A stretch of DNA of 64,000 nt from Pseudoxanthomonas suwonensis 11-1 (GTDB lineage Bacteria > Pseudomonadota > Gammaproteobacteria > Xanthomonadales > Xanthomonadaceae), in the NCBI RefSeq assembly GCF_000185965.1, contig NC_014924.1, positions 2,542,001-2,606,000 on the forward strand. The letters are read 5' to 3'. The notes below the pieces were generated by a model. That model was given only the letters and a program-made list of their open reading frames with translations. It did no database searches and was not told the origin of the DNA. Both the position numbers and the translations under genes were made by a program. Every line of letters starts with the position of its first letter. Positions within the stretch are counted from its first letter, which is position 1. Shown piece after piece: positions 19,479 through 38,402 of the stretch.

Positions 19479-21608
19479 TTACGCCTTCTTCATCACCGTT
19501 TCGGCGATGTTGTTCGGCGCTTCCTCGTAGTGGTCGAACTCCATCGAGAACGTGGCGCGACCCTGCGTCATCGAACGCAGCGAGGTGGCGTAGCCGAACA
19601 TCTCGCCCAGCGGGATCATCGCGTTGATGATCTTGCCCGACGGGCTGTCGTCCTGGCCCTGCAGCACGCCGCGGCGACGGCTCACGTCGCCCATGACGTC
19701 GCCCAGGTAGTCCTCGGGGCTGACGATCTCGACCTTCATGATCGGCTCGAGCAGCACCGGGCTGGCCTTGGCGAAGCCCTGCTTGAACGCCATCGAGGCG
19801 GCCAGCTTGAACGCCATTTCCGACGAGTCGACGTCGTGGTACGAACCGAAGACCAGCTTGACCTTGACGCCGACGACCGGGAAGCCGGCCAGCGGGCCGC
19901 TGGTGATGGTCTCGCGCAGGCCCTTCTCGACCGACGGGATGAATTCCTTCGGGATCACGCCACCGGTGATCTCGTTGAGGAACAGGAAGTCGTCCTTGAT
20001 CGCGTCGGCGTGCTTGGCACGGTCCTCGGCGGTCAGCGGCGACAGCTCGATGACGACGTGGCCGTACTGGCCCTTGCCGCCGGACTGCTTGGCGTGCTTG
20101 TAGTCCGACTTGACGTCGCTGGAGCGGATCGTCTCGCGGTAGGCAACCTGCGGCTTGCCGACGTTGGCCTCGACGTTGAACTCGCGCTTCATGCGGTCAA
20201 CGATGATGTCCAGGTGCAACTCGCCCATGCCGGAGATGATGGTCTGGCCGGATTCCTCGTCGGTACGGACGCGGAAGGACGGGTCTTCCTGGGCCAGGCG
20301 GCTCAGGGCGTTGCCCATCTTCTCCTGGTCGGACTTGGTCTTCGGCTCGACGGCCATCGAGATGACCGGCTCCGGGAACGCCATGCGCTCGAGGACGATC
20401 GGGGCGTCGATGGCGCACAGGGTGTCGCCGGTGGTGACGTCCTTCAGGCCCACGGCGGCGGCGATGTCGCCGGCCAGCACTTCCTTGATCTCGTCGCGGT
20501 TGTTGGAGTGCATCTGCAGCAGGCGGCCGATGCGCTCCTTCTTGTTCTTGACCGAGTTCAGCACCTGGTCGCCGGCGTTCAGGGTGCCGGAGTAGACGCG
20601 GAAGAAGGTCAGCGAACCGACGAACGGGTCGGTCATGATCTTGAACGCCAGGGCCGAGAACGGAGCCTTGTCGGACGACTCGCGGGTCATCTCCTTGGTC
20701 TCGTCGTCCATGTCGACGCCCTTCACCGCCGGCACGTCGACCGGCGACGGCAGCAGCTTGATGACGCCGTCGAGCATGGCCTGCACGCCCTTGTTCTTGA
20801 ACGCCGAGCCGCAGAACATCGGCACGATCTCGGTCGCCAGGGTACGGATGCGCAGGGCGTTGTAGATCTCGTCCTCGGTCAGCTCCTCGCCGCCCAGGTA
20901 CTTGTCCATCAGCTCTTCGCTGGCCTCGGCGGCGGACTCGACCATGTACGAACGCGCTTCCTCGGCCTGCTCCTTCAGCTCGGCCGGGATGTCGCGGTAC
21001 TCGAAGGTCATGCCCTGGTTCTTCTCGTCCCAGTGGATGGCCTTCATCTTGACCAGGTCGACCACGCCGGCGAAGTTGTCCTCGGCGCCGACCGGGATCT
21101 GCATCGGCACCGGAACGGCACCCAGGCGGGCCTTCAGCTGGTCACGGACCTTGAAGAAGTTGGCGCCGGTGCGGTCCATCTTGTTGACGAACGCGATGCG
21201 CGGCACGTGGTACTTGTTGGCCTGGCGCCACACGGTCTCCGACTGCGGCTGCACGCCACCGACGGCGCACAGCACGAACACCGCGCCGTCCAGCACGCGC
21301 AGCGAGCGCTCGACTTCGATGGTGAAGTCGACGTGCCCGGGGGTGTCGATGATGTTGAAGCGGTGCTCCGGGAAGGACTTGTCCATGCCCTTCCAGAACG
21401 CGGTGGTGGCGGCGGACTGGATCGTGATGCCACGCTCCTGCTCCTGCTCCATCCAGTCCATGGTCGCGGCGCCGTCGTGCACTTCACCCAGCTTGTGGCT
21501 CTTGCCGGTGTAGAACAGGATGCGCTCGGACGTGGTGGTCTTGCCGGCATCGATGTGGGCCATGATGCCGAAATTGCGGTAACGCTCGATGGGAGTAGTG
21601 CGGGCCAC
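19479..21608 (-). CDS. fusA: Elongation factor G
   Basis: Translocase that moves tRNA and mRNA after peptide transfer and, with RRF, recycles ribosomes. It has 709 residues (E. coli 704). The start is a GTG ([14 protein letters not shown]), chosen because it matches the family N-terminus and has GAGAGG upstream; the longer ATG reading runs into the leader. G motifs are AHIDAGKTT (about 17-25), [16 protein letters not shown] and NKMDRTGA (about 142-149). Domain IV is present with the YRETI segment. It lies between rpsG and tuf. Confidence 0.98.
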   Translation of the reverse strand: MARTTPIERYRNFGIMAHIDAGKTTTSERILFYTGKSHKLGEVHDGAATMDWMEQEQERGITIQSAATTAFWKGMDKSFPEHRFNIIDTPGHVDFTIEVERSLRVLDGAVFVLCAVGGVQPQSETVWRQANKYHVPRIAFVNKMDRTGANFFKVRDQLKARLGAVPVPMQIPVGAEDNFAGVVDLVKMKAIHWDEKNQGMTFEYRDIPAELKEQAEEARSYMVESAAEASEELMDKYLGGEELTEDEIYNALRIRTLATEIVPMFCGSAFKNKGVQAMLDGVIKLLPSPVDVPAVKGVDMDDETKEMTRESSDKAPFSALAFKIMTDPFVGSLTFFRVYSGTLNAGDQVLNSVKNKKERIGRLLQMHSNNRDEIKEVLAGDIAAAVGLKDVTTGDTLCAIDAPIVLERMAFPEPVISMAVEPKTKSDQEKMGNALSRLAQEDPSFRVRTDEESGQTIISGMGELHLDIIVDRMKREFNVEANVGKPQVAYRETIRSSDVKSDYKHAKQSGGKGQYGHVVIELSPLTAEDRAKHADAIKDDFLFLNEITGGVIPKEFIPSVEKGLRETITSGPLAGFPVVGVKVKLVFGSYHDVDSSEMAFKLAASMAFKQGFAKASPVLLEPIMKVEIVSPEDYLGDVMGDVSRRRGVLQGQDDSPSGKIINAMIPLGEMFGYATSLRSMTQGRATFSMEFDHYEEAPNNIAETVMKKA

Positions 21609-21740
21609 GGGGAGCCTCTCGTTAGCTTGGCGTTTCGGGTGCAGGGGCCGGCAGTGCGGCACCCCCTGAAATGCGGAGGGCGCGGAACATGCCGCGCCGC
21701 CCGGGCTGGCCAGACGGGCCCGCTCGGGGCCCGCGGGCTG

Positions 21741-22208
21741 TTACCAGCGGTAGTGGGCGAAGGCCTTGTTGGCCTCGGCCATGCGGTGGGTCTCTTCGCG
21801 CTTCTTGATCGCGCCACCACGGTTCTCGGAAGCGTCCAGCAGCTCGCCGGCCAGCTTGCGGGCCATGGTGTTCTCGCCGCGCTTGCGGGCGGAATCGATC
21901 AGCCAGCGCATGGCCAGGGCCAGGCGGCGGGACTGGCGCACCTCGACCGGAACCTGGTAGGTCGCGCCGCCGACGCGGCGGGACTTGACCTCGACCGCCG
22001 GGGACACGTTGTCCAGCGCCTTCTGCACCAGCTCGATGGCGTTGGGGTTCTTCTGGCCGATGACGTCCATCGCGTCGTACACGATGTTCTCGGCGATCGA
22101 CTTCTTGCCGCTCTTCATCACCATGTTGATGAAGCGGGCGATGGTCTCGCTCCCGTGCTTGGGATCAGGCAGGACGGAGCGCTGGGGGGTGGAACCTTTA
22201 CGGGACAT
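21741..22208 (-). CDS. rpsG: 30S ribosomal protein S7
   Basis: Nucleates assembly of the 30S head and lies near the E site; in enteric bacteria it represses the str operon. It has 155 residues, matching the short form. It starts [21 protein letters not shown] and carries [32 protein letters not shown] and [15 protein letters not shown]. It is 15 bp after rpsL; 132 bp separate it from fusA. Confidence 0.98.
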   Translation of the reverse strand: MSRKGSTPQRSVLPDPKHGSETIARFINMVMKSGKKSIAENIVYDAMDVIGQKNPNAIELVQKALDNVSPAVEVKSRRVGGATYQVPVEVRQSRRLALAMRWLIDSARKRGENTMARKLAGELLDASENRGGAIKKREETHRMAEANKAFAHYRW

Positions 22209-22223
22209 GTCGGGCTTCCTCGA

Positions 22224-22598
22224 TTAGCTCTTCGGGCGCTTGGCGCCGTACTTCGAACGGCCCTGGCGACGCTTGGTGACGCCGGCGGCATCCAGCGAAC
22301 CGCGGACGGTGTGGTAACGCACGCCCGGCAGGTCCTTGACGCGGCCGCCGCGGATCAGCACCACGGAGTGCTCCTGCAGGTTGTGGCCTTCGCCGCCGAT
22401 GTACGAGATGACCTCGTAGCCATTGGTCAGGCGGACCTTGGCAACCTTGCGGAGGGCCGAGTTCGGCTTCTTCGGGGTGGTGGTGTAGACGCGGGTGCAA
22501 ACACCGCGGCGCTGCGGGCACTTCTCAAGTGCCGGCGAGGCGCTCTTGTACGTTTCCGCCTGCCGCGGCTTGCGGACCAGCTGGTTGATCGTCGCCAT
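22224..22598 (-). CDS. rpsL: 30S ribosomal protein S12
   Basis: Decoding-centre protein governing accuracy. It has 124 residues, equal to E. coli, from [13 protein letters not shown] (an upstream ATG lies in the leader). The loop [14 protein letters not shown] keeps the Lys and [17 protein letters not shown] keeps the other Lys that mutate to streptomycin resistance, so the allele looks streptomycin-sensitive. It is the first gene of the str operon (rpsL-rpsG-fusA-tuf) behind a strong promoter. Confidence 0.99.
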   Translation of the reverse strand: MATINQLVRKPRQAETYKSASPALEKCPQRRGVCTRVYTTTPKKPNSALRKVAKVRLTNGYEVISYIGGEGHNLQEHSVVLIRGGRVKDLPGVRYHTVRGSLDAAGVTKRRQGRSKYGAKRPKS

Positions 22599-22651
22599 TC
22601 TAAGGTTCTTCTGCTTGGGGCCCCGCGGACCGGGGCCGGACGTGAAAACGA

Positions 22652-22676
22652 CGGCAGGCCGAAGGACGGCCTGCCG
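22652..22676 (-). promoter_or_regulatory. Hairpin at the 5' end of the str operon transcript
   Basis: On the minus strand, CGGCAGGCCG (loop TCCTT) CGGCCTGCCG is a perfect ten-pair stem that starts nine bases after the -10 box and is followed by TCGTTTTC. It may stabilise the 5' end or act as an early attenuator. The left arm and the GTCT before it match the S10 leader. Confidence 0.75.
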
Positions 22677-22685
22677 AGACACGGG

Positions 22686-22715
22686 AGTATAGCGGGCCGG
22701 TAAAAACCGCGTCAA
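22686..22715 (-). promoter_or_regulatory. Sigma-70 promoter of the str operon
   Basis: TTGACG (22710-22715), 18-bp spacer with a TTTTTAC stretch, and TATACT (22686-22691) on the minus strand. It uses the same two hexamers as the S10 promoter. Expected start site about 22679, about 80 bases before rpsL. Confidence 0.86.
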
Positions 22716-22808
22716 CCGACCCCCTTCCCTGGCCCGGCGCCCCGGCTGGCCCGAAGGCCTGCCGGTGGCCGGGTGCGGCCGGGCATCCCTGCCCCGCCGT
22801 CACCCCGC

Positions 22809-22832
22809 GCCGCCGCCGTTGCCGGCGGCGGC
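22809..22832 (-). terminator. Terminator after rpoC
   Basis: Minus-strand stem GCCGCCGCCG (loop GCAA) CGGCGGCGGC, perfect over ten pairs with a GNRA-type loop, eight bases after the rpoC stop. No T-run follows, so it may be Rho-assisted or serve as a 3' stabiliser. Confidence 0.65.
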
Positions 22833-22840
22833 CGGATGGA

Positions 22841-27067
<4,227 letters not shown>

Positions 27068-27148
27068 TTCTTGTCTCCGTCAGGAGTAAAGGCGGTCGAT
27101 CGGGCGATTCGGGGGAAGCGCGGCGGCATTGCCGCCGCGCCGCGCGCC

Positions 27149-31339
<4,191 letters not shown>

Positions 31340-31612
31340 GGGTGTACCACCTTTGGCAGTGCGGGCCGCGCGTCCGCGGTCCCGGGGGAACATGAAGCTG
31401 TCAGTCGGTAGTCGCTGGTATTGCCGGCACCAGCACGCCATCTCCCGCTACTTCCGACTACCAGCTCCCCTGTATGGAACTGGGTTTTACGGTGTCGCCA
31501 GGCCCTCGCGGGCCCCTTCGGGACGCGTGGCCCCGGAAACGACCGAAGGCCGGGGGCTTTCGCCCCCAGCCTTTGGCGCATCACCGAGCAATACGGCGAT
31601 GCAAGGTACGAC
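31340..31612 (-). other. rplL-rpoB intergenic leader with inverted repeats
   Basis: A 273-bp gap without a gene. It holds the attenuator-like hairpin at 31548-31571 and, nearer rpoB (about 31394-31468), a repeat-like stretch with GTCGGTAGTCGCTGG on one side and CCGACTACCAGC on the other. That stretch also holds GCTGGT/ACCAGC arms around GCCGGC. E. coli has an attenuator and an RNase III site in the same gap. Confidence 0.55.
31548..31571 (-). terminator. Attenuator-like hairpin between rplL and rpoB
   Basis: On the minus strand, GGCTGGGGGC (loop GAAA) GCCCCCGGCC forms ten pairs with one T-G wobble, 41 bases after the rplL stop, followed by TTCGGTCGTTTCC rather than a clean T-run. It is positioned like the partial terminator that sets the ratio of ribosomal protein L7/L12 to RNA polymerase expression in E. 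coli. Confidence 0.65.
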
Positions 31613-31984
31613 TTACTTGAGCTCGACGGTGGCGCCGGCGGCCTCGAGGTCCTTCTTGAACTTCTCGGCGTCTTCCTTCGACACGCCTTCCTTGACGTCC
31701 TTCGGGGCGCCTTCGACCAGGTCCTTGGCTTCCTTCAGGCCCAGGCCGGTGATGGCGCGGACGGCCTTGATGACTTCGACCTTCTTCTCGCCGGCGGCCT
31801 TCAGCACGACGGTGAACTCGGTCTGCTCCTCGACGGCGGCAGCCGGGCCAGCGGCGGCAGCCACGGCGACCGGGGCGGCGGCGGAGACGCCGAACTTCTC
31901 TTCGATGGCCTTGACCAGCTCCATCACTTCCATGAGGGTCTTGCCGGCGATGGCTTCGACGATCTGCTCGTTGGACAGGGACAT
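31613..31984 (-). CDS. rplL: 50S ribosomal protein L7/L12
   Basis: Stalk protein, present in several copies per ribosome, which recruits and stimulates translational GTPases. It has 123 residues (E. coli 121). The N-terminal dimerisation helices (about 1-32) are followed by an Ala/Gly/Val hinge (about 36-52) and the factor-binding C-terminal domain with [22 protein letters not shown] and ending ATVELK. It is 57 bp after rplJ. Confidence 0.99.
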   Translation of the reverse strand: MSLSNEQIVEAIAGKTLMEVMELVKAIEEKFGVSAAAPVAVAAAAGPAAAVEEQTEFTVVLKAAGEKKVEVIKAVRAITGLGLKEAKDLVEGAPKDVKEGVSKEDAEKFKKDLEAAGATVELK

Positions 31985-32041
31985 TGTGATTACCTTCTGA
32001 AATGTTTTCTGGAAAGGGATTTCGGAAATCGTCGATGCCGC

Positions 32042-32572
32042 TTACGCGGTCTCGGCGGCTGCCTCGGCCGGCGCGGCTTCGCCGCCACCCTGCTGCTCGC
32101 CGACGGCCTTGACGGCGCGGGCGAACATGGTGACCGGCTCGGCAAGTACGCGGGCCAGCATGGCCAGGGCCTGGTCGAGGGTCGGCAGCGAGGCCAGGAC
32201 CTCGACGTGGCTCGCCGGGTACAGCTGGCCGCCAACGGCGACCACCTTCGGCTTGAGCTTGTCGTTGGCCTTGGCGAACTCCTTGATCAGGCGACCGGCA
32301 GCGCCGGGCTCCTCGGTCGAGAACGCGTAAAGCAGCGGACCCACGAGCGCATCCTTGGTGCACTCGAACTCCGTGCCTTCGACGGCGCGCGCGGCCAGCG
32401 TGTTCTTGACAACCTTCAGGAACACGCCGTTTTCGCGGGCCTTCTTGCGCATCGCGGTCAACTGCTCGACCGTGGTGCCAGCGTACTCGGCGGCGATCAG
32501 GGAGTGCGCGCTGGCGGCGACGTCGGCCAGTTCGGCGACGACTTCCTTCTTCTGGGACAGATTGAGAGCCAT
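32042..32572 (-). CDS. rplJ: 50S ribosomal protein L10
   Basis: Base of the L7/L12 stalk and, as the L10-L12 complex, a repressor of its own operon in E. coli. It has 176 residues (E. coli 165). It starts [20 protein letters not shown] with [19 protein letters not shown], and ends with an Ala/Glu-rich tail after the helix that binds L12. A 370-bp leader precedes it. Confidence 0.98.
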   Translation of the reverse strand: MALNLSQKKEVVAELADVAASAHSLIAAEYAGTTVEQLTAMRKKARENGVFLKVVKNTLAARAVEGTEFECTKDALVGPLLYAFSTEEPGAAGRLIKEFAKANDKLKPKVVAVGGQLYPASHVEVLASLPTLDQALAMLARVLAEPVTMFARAVKAVGEQQGGGEAAPAEAAAETA

Positions 32573-32942
32573 AACACTCCTCCGTATGAACTCCGCTCGC
32601 GGCTCCTGCCGGTTGCGGTCCTGGGCGGCGCCCTTCCGTGCGCGCCGGGGATGCCGGGGGCATCCCGGTGCTGGCCTTTCTGACCCGTACGTCCGAGGAT
32701 TCGGTCGCGCCGGGAAAACTTCCAGAAGGCGGCACCATCTACGCAGGCCGGGATCCTCGCGGACCTCCGATTAAGCGACCCCGCTGCACCGACGGCGATT
32801 CCCTGCCATAGCGAGCATCCATGCCCGTCGTCGATGTGCGCCGACCGCACCTGCGGTCTTTGACGGCTGTCGGTCCATGCAGGCCCCGACTGCCCTCAAA
32901 ACGTGCACCCGGGCCACCCGTGGGGCGGCCCGGGGTATTGCA
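32573..32942 (-). other. rplA-rplJ intergenic leader
   Basis: A 370-bp gene-free stretch. After rplA comes the hairpin 32908-32934, then about 330 bases rich in inverted repeats leading to an AGGAGTG ribosome site just before rplJ. In E. coli the region between rplA and rplJ carries the leader bound by L10-L12; the position and length fit, but I cannot confirm the fold by eye. Confidence 0.5.
32908..32934 (-). terminator. Hairpin after rplA
   Basis: Minus-strand CCCGGGCCGCC pairs with GGTGGCCCGGG around a short loop (one G-T wobble), nine bases after the rplA stop. It is followed by TGCACGTTTTGAGG. The T-run is displaced by six bases, so termination is probably partial. Confidence 0.55.
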
Positions 32943-33641
32943 TTACTTCAGGGACAGCGAACCCTGGTCGACGGTCACGCCCGGGCCCATGGTCGAGCTC
33001 AGCGAGACCTTCTGCAGGTACTGGCCCTTGGAGGTCGCCGGCTTGGCCTTGATCAGGTCCAGCAGCAGCGCCTGCAGGTTCGACTTCAGCGCGTCGTCGG
33101 CGAAGTCGGCCTTGCCGATGGTGGCGTGGATGATGCCCGCCTTGTCGGTGCGGTAGCGCACCTGGCCGGACTTGGCGTTCTTCACCGCCTCGGCCGGGTT
33201 CGGGGACACGGTGCCGACCTTCGGGTTCGGCATCAGGCCGCGCGGACCCAGGACCTGGCCCAGCTTGCCCACGACGCGCATGGCGTCCGGGGTCGCGATG
33301 ACCACGTCGTAGTTCAGGTCGCCGGCAAGCATCTTCTCGGCCAGGTCGTCCATGCCCACGGCCTCGGCGCCGGCGGCCAGGGCCTCGTCGGCCTTGGCGC
33401 CCGCCGGGGCGAACACGGCCACGCGCACGCTCTTGCCGGTACCGGCCGGAAGCACGGTCGAACCGCGGACCTGCTGGTCGGACTTCTTGGCGTCCACTCC
33501 CAGGCGCACGGCCACGTCGACGGACTCGACGAACTTGGCCTTGGTGAAGCCCTTGATGATCTTCAGCGCCTCATCGATGGCGTAAGCCTTGCCCGGCTCG
33601 ACCGCCGCCTTGATCGCCTTCTGTCGCTTGTTCAGTGCCAT
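32943..33641 (-). CDS. rplA: 50S ribosomal protein L1
   Basis: L1 stalk protein that moves deacylated tRNA from the E site; in many bacteria it represses the rplK-rplA operon. It has 232 residues (E. coli 234) from [18 protein letters not shown], chosen over an upstream ATG inside rplK. It carries [19 protein letters not shown], the [16 protein letters not shown] signature (about 125-140) and [15 protein letters not shown]. It is 4 bp after rplK. Confidence 0.98.
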   Translation of the reverse strand: MALNKRQKAIKAAVEPGKAYAIDEALKIIKGFTKAKFVESVDVAVRLGVDAKKSDQQVRGSTVLPAGTGKSVRVAVFAPAGAKADEALAAGAEAVGMDDLAEKMLAGDLNYDVVIATPDAMRVVGKLGQVLGPRGLMPNPKVGTVSPNPAEAVKNAKSGQVRYRTDKAGIIHATIGKADFADDALKSNLQALLLDLIKAKPATSKGQYLQKVSLSSTMGPGVTVDQGSLSLK

Positions 33642-33645
33642 GTGC

Positions 33646-34074
33646 TCAGCCCTCCACCACCAGACCCATCGAACGGGCGGAGCCCGCGATGGTACGAACC
33701 GCCGCATCCAGGTCGGCCGCGGTCAGGTCGGGTTCCTTCGCCTTGGCGATTTCCTCGAGCTGCTTGCGGGTGACCTTGCCCACCTTGTCGGTGTTCGGGC
33801 GCTTGGAGCCGGAGGTGATGCCCACGGCCTTCTTCAGCAGGATGGTCGCCGGCGGCGTCTTCGTGATGAAGGTGAAGGTACGGTCCGAGTAGGCGGTGAT
33901 GACCACCGGGATCGGCAGACCGGGCTCGAGCTTCTGCGTGGCGGCGTTGAACGCCTTGCAGAACTCCATGATGTTCAGGCCGCGCTGACCCAGCGCAGGA
34001 CCGACCGGCGGCGAGGGGTTGGCCTGACCGGCCTTCACCTGCAGCTTGATGTAACCGACGACTTTCTTTGCCAT
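33646..34074 (-). CDS. rplK: 50S ribosomal protein L11
   Basis: GTPase-associated-centre protein needed for RelA activation and thiostrepton binding. It has 142 residues, equal to E. coli. It starts [32 protein letters not shown], with the proline-rich loop at about 19-27 intact, and has [19 protein letters not shown] and [12 protein letters not shown] at the end. It is separated from nusG by a terminator and a probable promoter. Confidence 0.98.
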   Translation of the reverse strand: MAKKVVGYIKLQVKAGQANPSPPVGPALGQRGLNIMEFCKAFNAATQKLEPGLPIPVVITAYSDRTFTFITKTPPATILLKKAVGITSGSKRPNTDKVGKVTRKQLEEIAKAKEPDLTAADLDAAVRTIAGSARSMGLVVEG

Positions 34075-34237
34075 TTCTCTTGTCTCCGGGTGCTAGCGCC
34101 TGCGCTGCAGGCTCCCCATCGTTCCGGGAAAATCACGCGTCCCGGCATCGCGTTGAACTCTTTGGCCCCTTCCGCGCGAAAGGCCGCCTGGGCGGCGGCC
34201 ATCGGGGTTGCCCGGCTTTCCGGACGGGAAGCCGCGC

Positions 34238-34243
34238 AGTATA
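34238..34243 (-). promoter_or_regulatory. Candidate -10 box for the rplK-rplA-rplJ-rplL-rpoBC operon
   Basis: TATACT on the minus strand, the same hexamer as at the str and S10 promoters, lies directly after the nusG terminator stem and about 165 bases before rplK. The -35 position falls inside the terminator stem and shows no good match, so the call rests on the -10 and its placement. Confidence 0.4.
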
Positions 34244-34251
34244 TCAGGTTT

Positions 34252-34273
34252 GCCGGCCCGTCGCCGGGCCGGC
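34252..34273 (-). terminator. Hairpin after nusG
   Basis: Minus-strand GCCGGCCCG (loop GCGA) CGGGCCGGC, nine perfect pairs with a GNRA-type loop, starting three bases after the nusG stop. AAACCTG follows instead of a T-run. Confidence 0.6.
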
Positions 34274-34276
34274 GGC

Positions 34277-34834
34277 TCAGGCCTTCTCGACCTGGCCGAA
34301 TTCCAGCTCCACCGGGGTGGAACGGCCGAAGATGAGCACGGCCACGCGCAGGCGGCTCTTCTCGTAGTTGACTTCCTCGACCACGCCGTTGAAGTCGTTG
34401 AACGGGCCGTCGATGACGCGGACCATCTGGCCCGGCTCGAACAGCACCTTCGGACGCGGCTTCTCGACGCCTTCCTGGACGCGGTCCAGGATCGCGGCGG
34501 CTTCCTCGTCGCGGATCGGCAGCGGGCGGTCGGCGGTGCCGCCGATGAAGCCCATCACCTTGGAGGTTTCCTTGACCAGGTGCCAGCTCTCGCTGTCGAT
34601 GCGCGGGATGCCGTTGTCGTCGGTGGTCTCGATCTGGACCAGCACGTAGCCCGGGAAGAACTTGCGCTCGGAACGGCGCTTCTGGCCGGACCGCATCTCG
34701 ACCACTTCCTCGGTCGGGACCAGGACGTCGCCGAAGCGGTCTTCCATGCCGTGCATGACGATCCGGTCGCGCAGCGCCTGGGCAACGGACTTCTCGAAGC
34801 CGGAATAGGCGTGGACCACGTACCAACGCTTCAC
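34277..34834 (-). CDS. nusG: Transcription termination/antitermination factor NusG
   Basis: Binds RNA polymerase to raise processivity, cooperates with Rho, and couples to the ribosome through S10. It has 185 residues (E. coli 181). The NGN domain starts [17 protein letters not shown] and the C-terminal KOW domain begins near 128 with [19 protein letters not shown]. It is 13 bp after secE, the universal arrangement. Confidence 0.98.
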   Translation of the reverse strand: MKRWYVVHAYSGFEKSVAQALRDRIVMHGMEDRFGDVLVPTEEVVEMRSGQKRRSERKFFPGYVLVQIETTDDNGIPRIDSESWHLVKETSKVMGFIGGTADRPLPIRDEEAAAILDRVQEGVEKPRPKVLFEPGQMVRVIDGPFNDFNGVVEEVNYEKSRLRVAVLIFGRSTPVELEFGQVEKA

Positions 34835-34847
34835 TTGGACATTCTCC

Positions 34848-35261
34848 TCAGCGGCCGAAGTTCAGGAACAGCTCGATCGCCCACTTAACGAAGAAATCGA
34901 AGCCAGCAAGGATCAGGCTCAGCACCACCACGACCGCGACCACGACCCAGGTCATGCGGGTGGCTTCCTGGCGGGTCGGCCACACCACCTTGCGCAGCTC
35001 GAAGCGCGACTCGGACAGGAACTCGCGGAAATCGCGGCCCTTGGCGCTGAGCATGAACACGAGGGTGCCGGCGACGAGGCCGGCGATGACGGCGGCGCCG
35101 CGGATCTGCGGGGCCCACTGGCCCAGCTGCGCCGAGCGGGCGGCATCGCCGAACCAGAACCACACGAACAGCCCGCCGAGCACCAGCAGCGCCGCGAGCG
35201 CGTACTTGACCATGTCGCCGCCGGTGGTGGCAGCCTGTGCCGGATCGATCTTGCTGTTCAA
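34848..35261 (-). CDS. secE: Preprotein translocase subunit SecE
   Basis: Clamp of the SecY channel. It has 137 residues if it starts at the TTG reading [15 protein letters not shown]. The upstream ATG reading would begin inside tRNA-Trp, and a later ATG ([10 protein letters not shown]) would remove the start typical of the xanthomonad proteins. A GAGAGCGA stretch upstream is a fair ribosome site. Three helices are visible (about 18-36, 48-65, 100-128), as in E. coli. The conserved cytoplasmic segment is [21 protein letters not shown]. It follows tRNA-Trp by 66 bp. Confidence 0.93.
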   Translation of the reverse strand: MNSKIDPAQAATTGGDMVKYALAALLVLGGLFVWFWFGDAARSAQLGQWAPQIRGAAVIAGLVAGTLVFMLSAKGRDFREFLSESRFELRKVVWPTRQEATRMTWVVVAVVVVLSLILAGFDFFVKWAIELFLNFGR

Positions 35262-35327
35262 GTCGCTGTCGCTCTCTTGACTGTTGCGGCGCGGGAGCCG
35301 GATGGACGGCCCCGCATCGCGGGGAAG

Positions 35328-35403
<76 letters not shown>

Positions 35404-35506
35404 ACGCGTGAACCTTGACCTTCCCTTAGACGGCGAAGGCGGACCGGGGTGCCGGCCCGCCCTTCGCGCTTTCCGGCGAGCCCGTCACCGGGATCCCGCA
35501 GGGGGC

Positions 35507-36697
<1,191 letters not shown>

Positions 36698-36790
36698 GGC
36701 TGCCTATCTCGCTGACGTTTGTGTTGGGTGACTTCAACTGGAAACCCGGCGACCGGCGCCGGGCTTCCCTGCGGGGAAACCCGCGAATAG

Positions 36791-36866
36791 TGGTGCTCAC
36801 GAATGGAATCGAACCATCGACCTCCTCCTTACCAAGGAGGTGCTCTACCGACTGAGCTACGTGAGC
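36791..36866 (-). tRNA. tRNA-Thr (anticodon GGT)
   Basis: A 76-base cloverleaf with encoded CCA. Acceptor stem GCTCACG/CGTGAGC; the anticodon loop reads CTTGGTAAG between CCTC and GAGG; T arm GGTTCGATTCC. Last tRNA before tuf. Confidence 0.97.
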
Positions 36867-36908
36867 ACAGGAAAACCTGCCTTGCCGGAACTACCAGGTG
36901 CGGCGCAA

Positions 36909-36982
<74 letters not shown>

Positions 36983-37049
36983 GAGGGGAACCGCTCTCCC
37001 GGCCTACCGCTCCGGGCCTTACCTTGTTGTTCCGTTACCGCTTTGAAAC

Positions 37050-37135
37050 TGGTGGAGGGAGGTGGATTCGAACCACCGAAGGCGTAAGCCAGCAGATTTA
37101 CAGTCTGCCCCCGTTGGCCGCTTGGGTATCCCTCC
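37050..37135 (-). tRNA. tRNA-Tyr (anticodon GTA)
   Basis: An 86-base tRNA with a long variable arm and encoded CCA. Acceptor stem GGAGGGA/TCCCTCC; anticodon loop CTGTAAA; T arm GGTTCGAATCC. First gene of the Tyr-Gly-Thr-tuf-Trp-secE-nusG transcription unit. Confidence 0.97.
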
Positions 37136-37184
37136 GGGATCTGCCACCGCGACCTCAAATGCTGCCGGGGTGAAACAGCCCGCT

Positions 37185-37213
37185 ATTCTGGTGATGCCGA
37201 AACGATCTGTCAA
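37185..37213 (-). promoter_or_regulatory. Promoter of the tRNA-tuf-secE-nusG operon
   Basis: Consensus TTGACA (37208-37213), 17-bp spacer, CAGAAT (37185-37190) on the minus strand, followed by a GC-rich discriminator. Upstream of the -35 lies a GTTAAAAAAAGTT stretch resembling an UP element, right after the ychF stop. This is the form of a strong, growth-rate-controlled stable-RNA promoter. Confidence 0.78.
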
Positions 37214-37238
37214 CGCGTTTCTGCAACTTTTTTTAACT

Positions 37239-38330
37239 TCACACGTTGAACCGGAAGTGCAGGATGTCGCCCTCCTGCACGCGGTACTCCTTGCCCTCCA
37301 GGCGCATGCGACCGGCCTCGCGCGCACCCGCCTCGCCACGGTACTTGATGAAGTCGTCGTAGGCGATGGTTTCGGCGCGGATGAAGCCCTTCTCGAAGTC
37401 GGTGTGGATCACCGCCGCGGCCTGGGGCGCGGTGGCGCCGGCCTTCACGGTCCAGGCGCGGACCTCCTTCACGCCGGCGGTGAAGTAGGTCTGCAGGCCC
37501 AGCAGCTTGTAGGCGGCGCGGATGACCCGGTTCAGGCCCGGCTCGTCCAGGCCGAGGTCGGCCAGGAAGGTGTCGCGGTCGGCGTCGTCCAGCTGCGACA
37601 GCTCCTCCTCGATGGCCGCCGAGACCGGCACCACCTCGGCACCCTCGGCCTGCGCGTGGGCGCGCACGGCGTCCAGGTGCGGGTTGTTATCGAACCCGTC
37701 CTCCAGCACGTTGGCGATGTACATCACCGGCTTGAGGGTGAGCAGGAACAGGTCGCGGACCAGGGCCTTCTCCTCCTCGTCCAGGCCGGCGCTGCGGGCG
37801 GACCTGCCCTCGCCCAGCGCGGCCTGCAGCTTCAGCAGCACCGGCTTGCGCGCCTGGGCCTCCTTGTCGCCGCCCTTGGCCGAGCGCTCGGCGCGGTTGA
37901 GCGCCTTCTCGACGCTGTCCAGGTCGGCCAGGGCCAGCTCGGTATCGATGGTCTCGATGTCCGACAGCGGGTCGACCTTGCCGGCCACGTGGACGATGTC
38001 GCCGTGCTCGAAGCAGCGCACCACGTGGGCGATCGCGTCGACCTCGCGGATGTGGGCCAGGAACTTGTTGCCCAGGCCCTCGCCGCTGGCGGCGCCGGCG
38101 ACCAGGCCGGCGATGTCGACGAACTCGACCGCGGTCGGCACGACCTTCTGCGGGTTGATGATCTCGGCCAGCTGGTTCAGGCGCGGATCCGGCACCGGCA
38201 CCACGCCCACGTTCGGCTCGATCGTGCAGAACGGGAAGTTGGCCGCGGCAATGCCCGCCTTGGTCAGCGCGTTGAACAGGGTCGACTTGCCGACGTTGGG
38301 CAGGCCGACGATGCCGCATTTGATACCCAT
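37239..38330 (-). CDS. ychF: Redox-regulated ribosome-binding ATPase YchF/OLA1
   Basis: Obg-related P-loop protein that prefers ATP over GTP and binds the ribosome. It has 363 residues, the same as E. coli. Motifs are [15 protein letters not shown] (about 8-22), [12 protein letters not shown] (about 31-42) and the switch DIAGLV. The specificity loop reads NVLED in place of the GTPase NKxD, which is the mark of ATP preference. A C-terminal TGS domain (about 275-360) ends LHFRFNV. The start is MGIKCGIVG; an in-frame ATG further up lies in a repeat element. It follows pth. Confidence 0.97.
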   Translation of the reverse strand: MGIKCGIVGLPNVGKSTLFNALTKAGIAAANFPFCTIEPNVGVVPVPDPRLNQLAEIINPQKVVPTAVEFVDIAGLVAGAASGEGLGNKFLAHIREVDAIAHVVRCFEHGDIVHVAGKVDPLSDIETIDTELALADLDSVEKALNRAERSAKGGDKEAQARKPVLLKLQAALGEGRSARSAGLDEEEKALVRDLFLLTLKPVMYIANVLEDGFDNNPHLDAVRAHAQAEGAEVVPVSAAIEEELSQLDDADRDTFLADLGLDEPGLNRVIRAAYKLLGLQTYFTAGVKEVRAWTVKAGATAPQAAAVIHTDFEKGFIRAETIAYDDFIKYRGEAGAREAGRMRLEGKEYRVQEGDILHFRFNV

Positions 38331-38337
38331 GGGTAGA

Positions 38338-38402
38338 TCCGTGATCCGTGATTCGTGATTGGCGATTCGCGGCTTCCACGAATCACCAATCACCAATTAC
38401 GG
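38338..38402. repeat. Intergenic inverted repeat between pth and ychF
   Basis: Arms GTGATTGGCGATTCG (38355-38369) and CGAATCACCAATCAC (38379-38393) pair at 14 of 15 positions around a short GC-rich loop, flanked by more ATTCGTGATT/ATCACCAATTAC units. It begins at the pth stop codon on the minus strand. It is the same family as 39741-39826 and 51586-51615. Confidence 0.8.
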
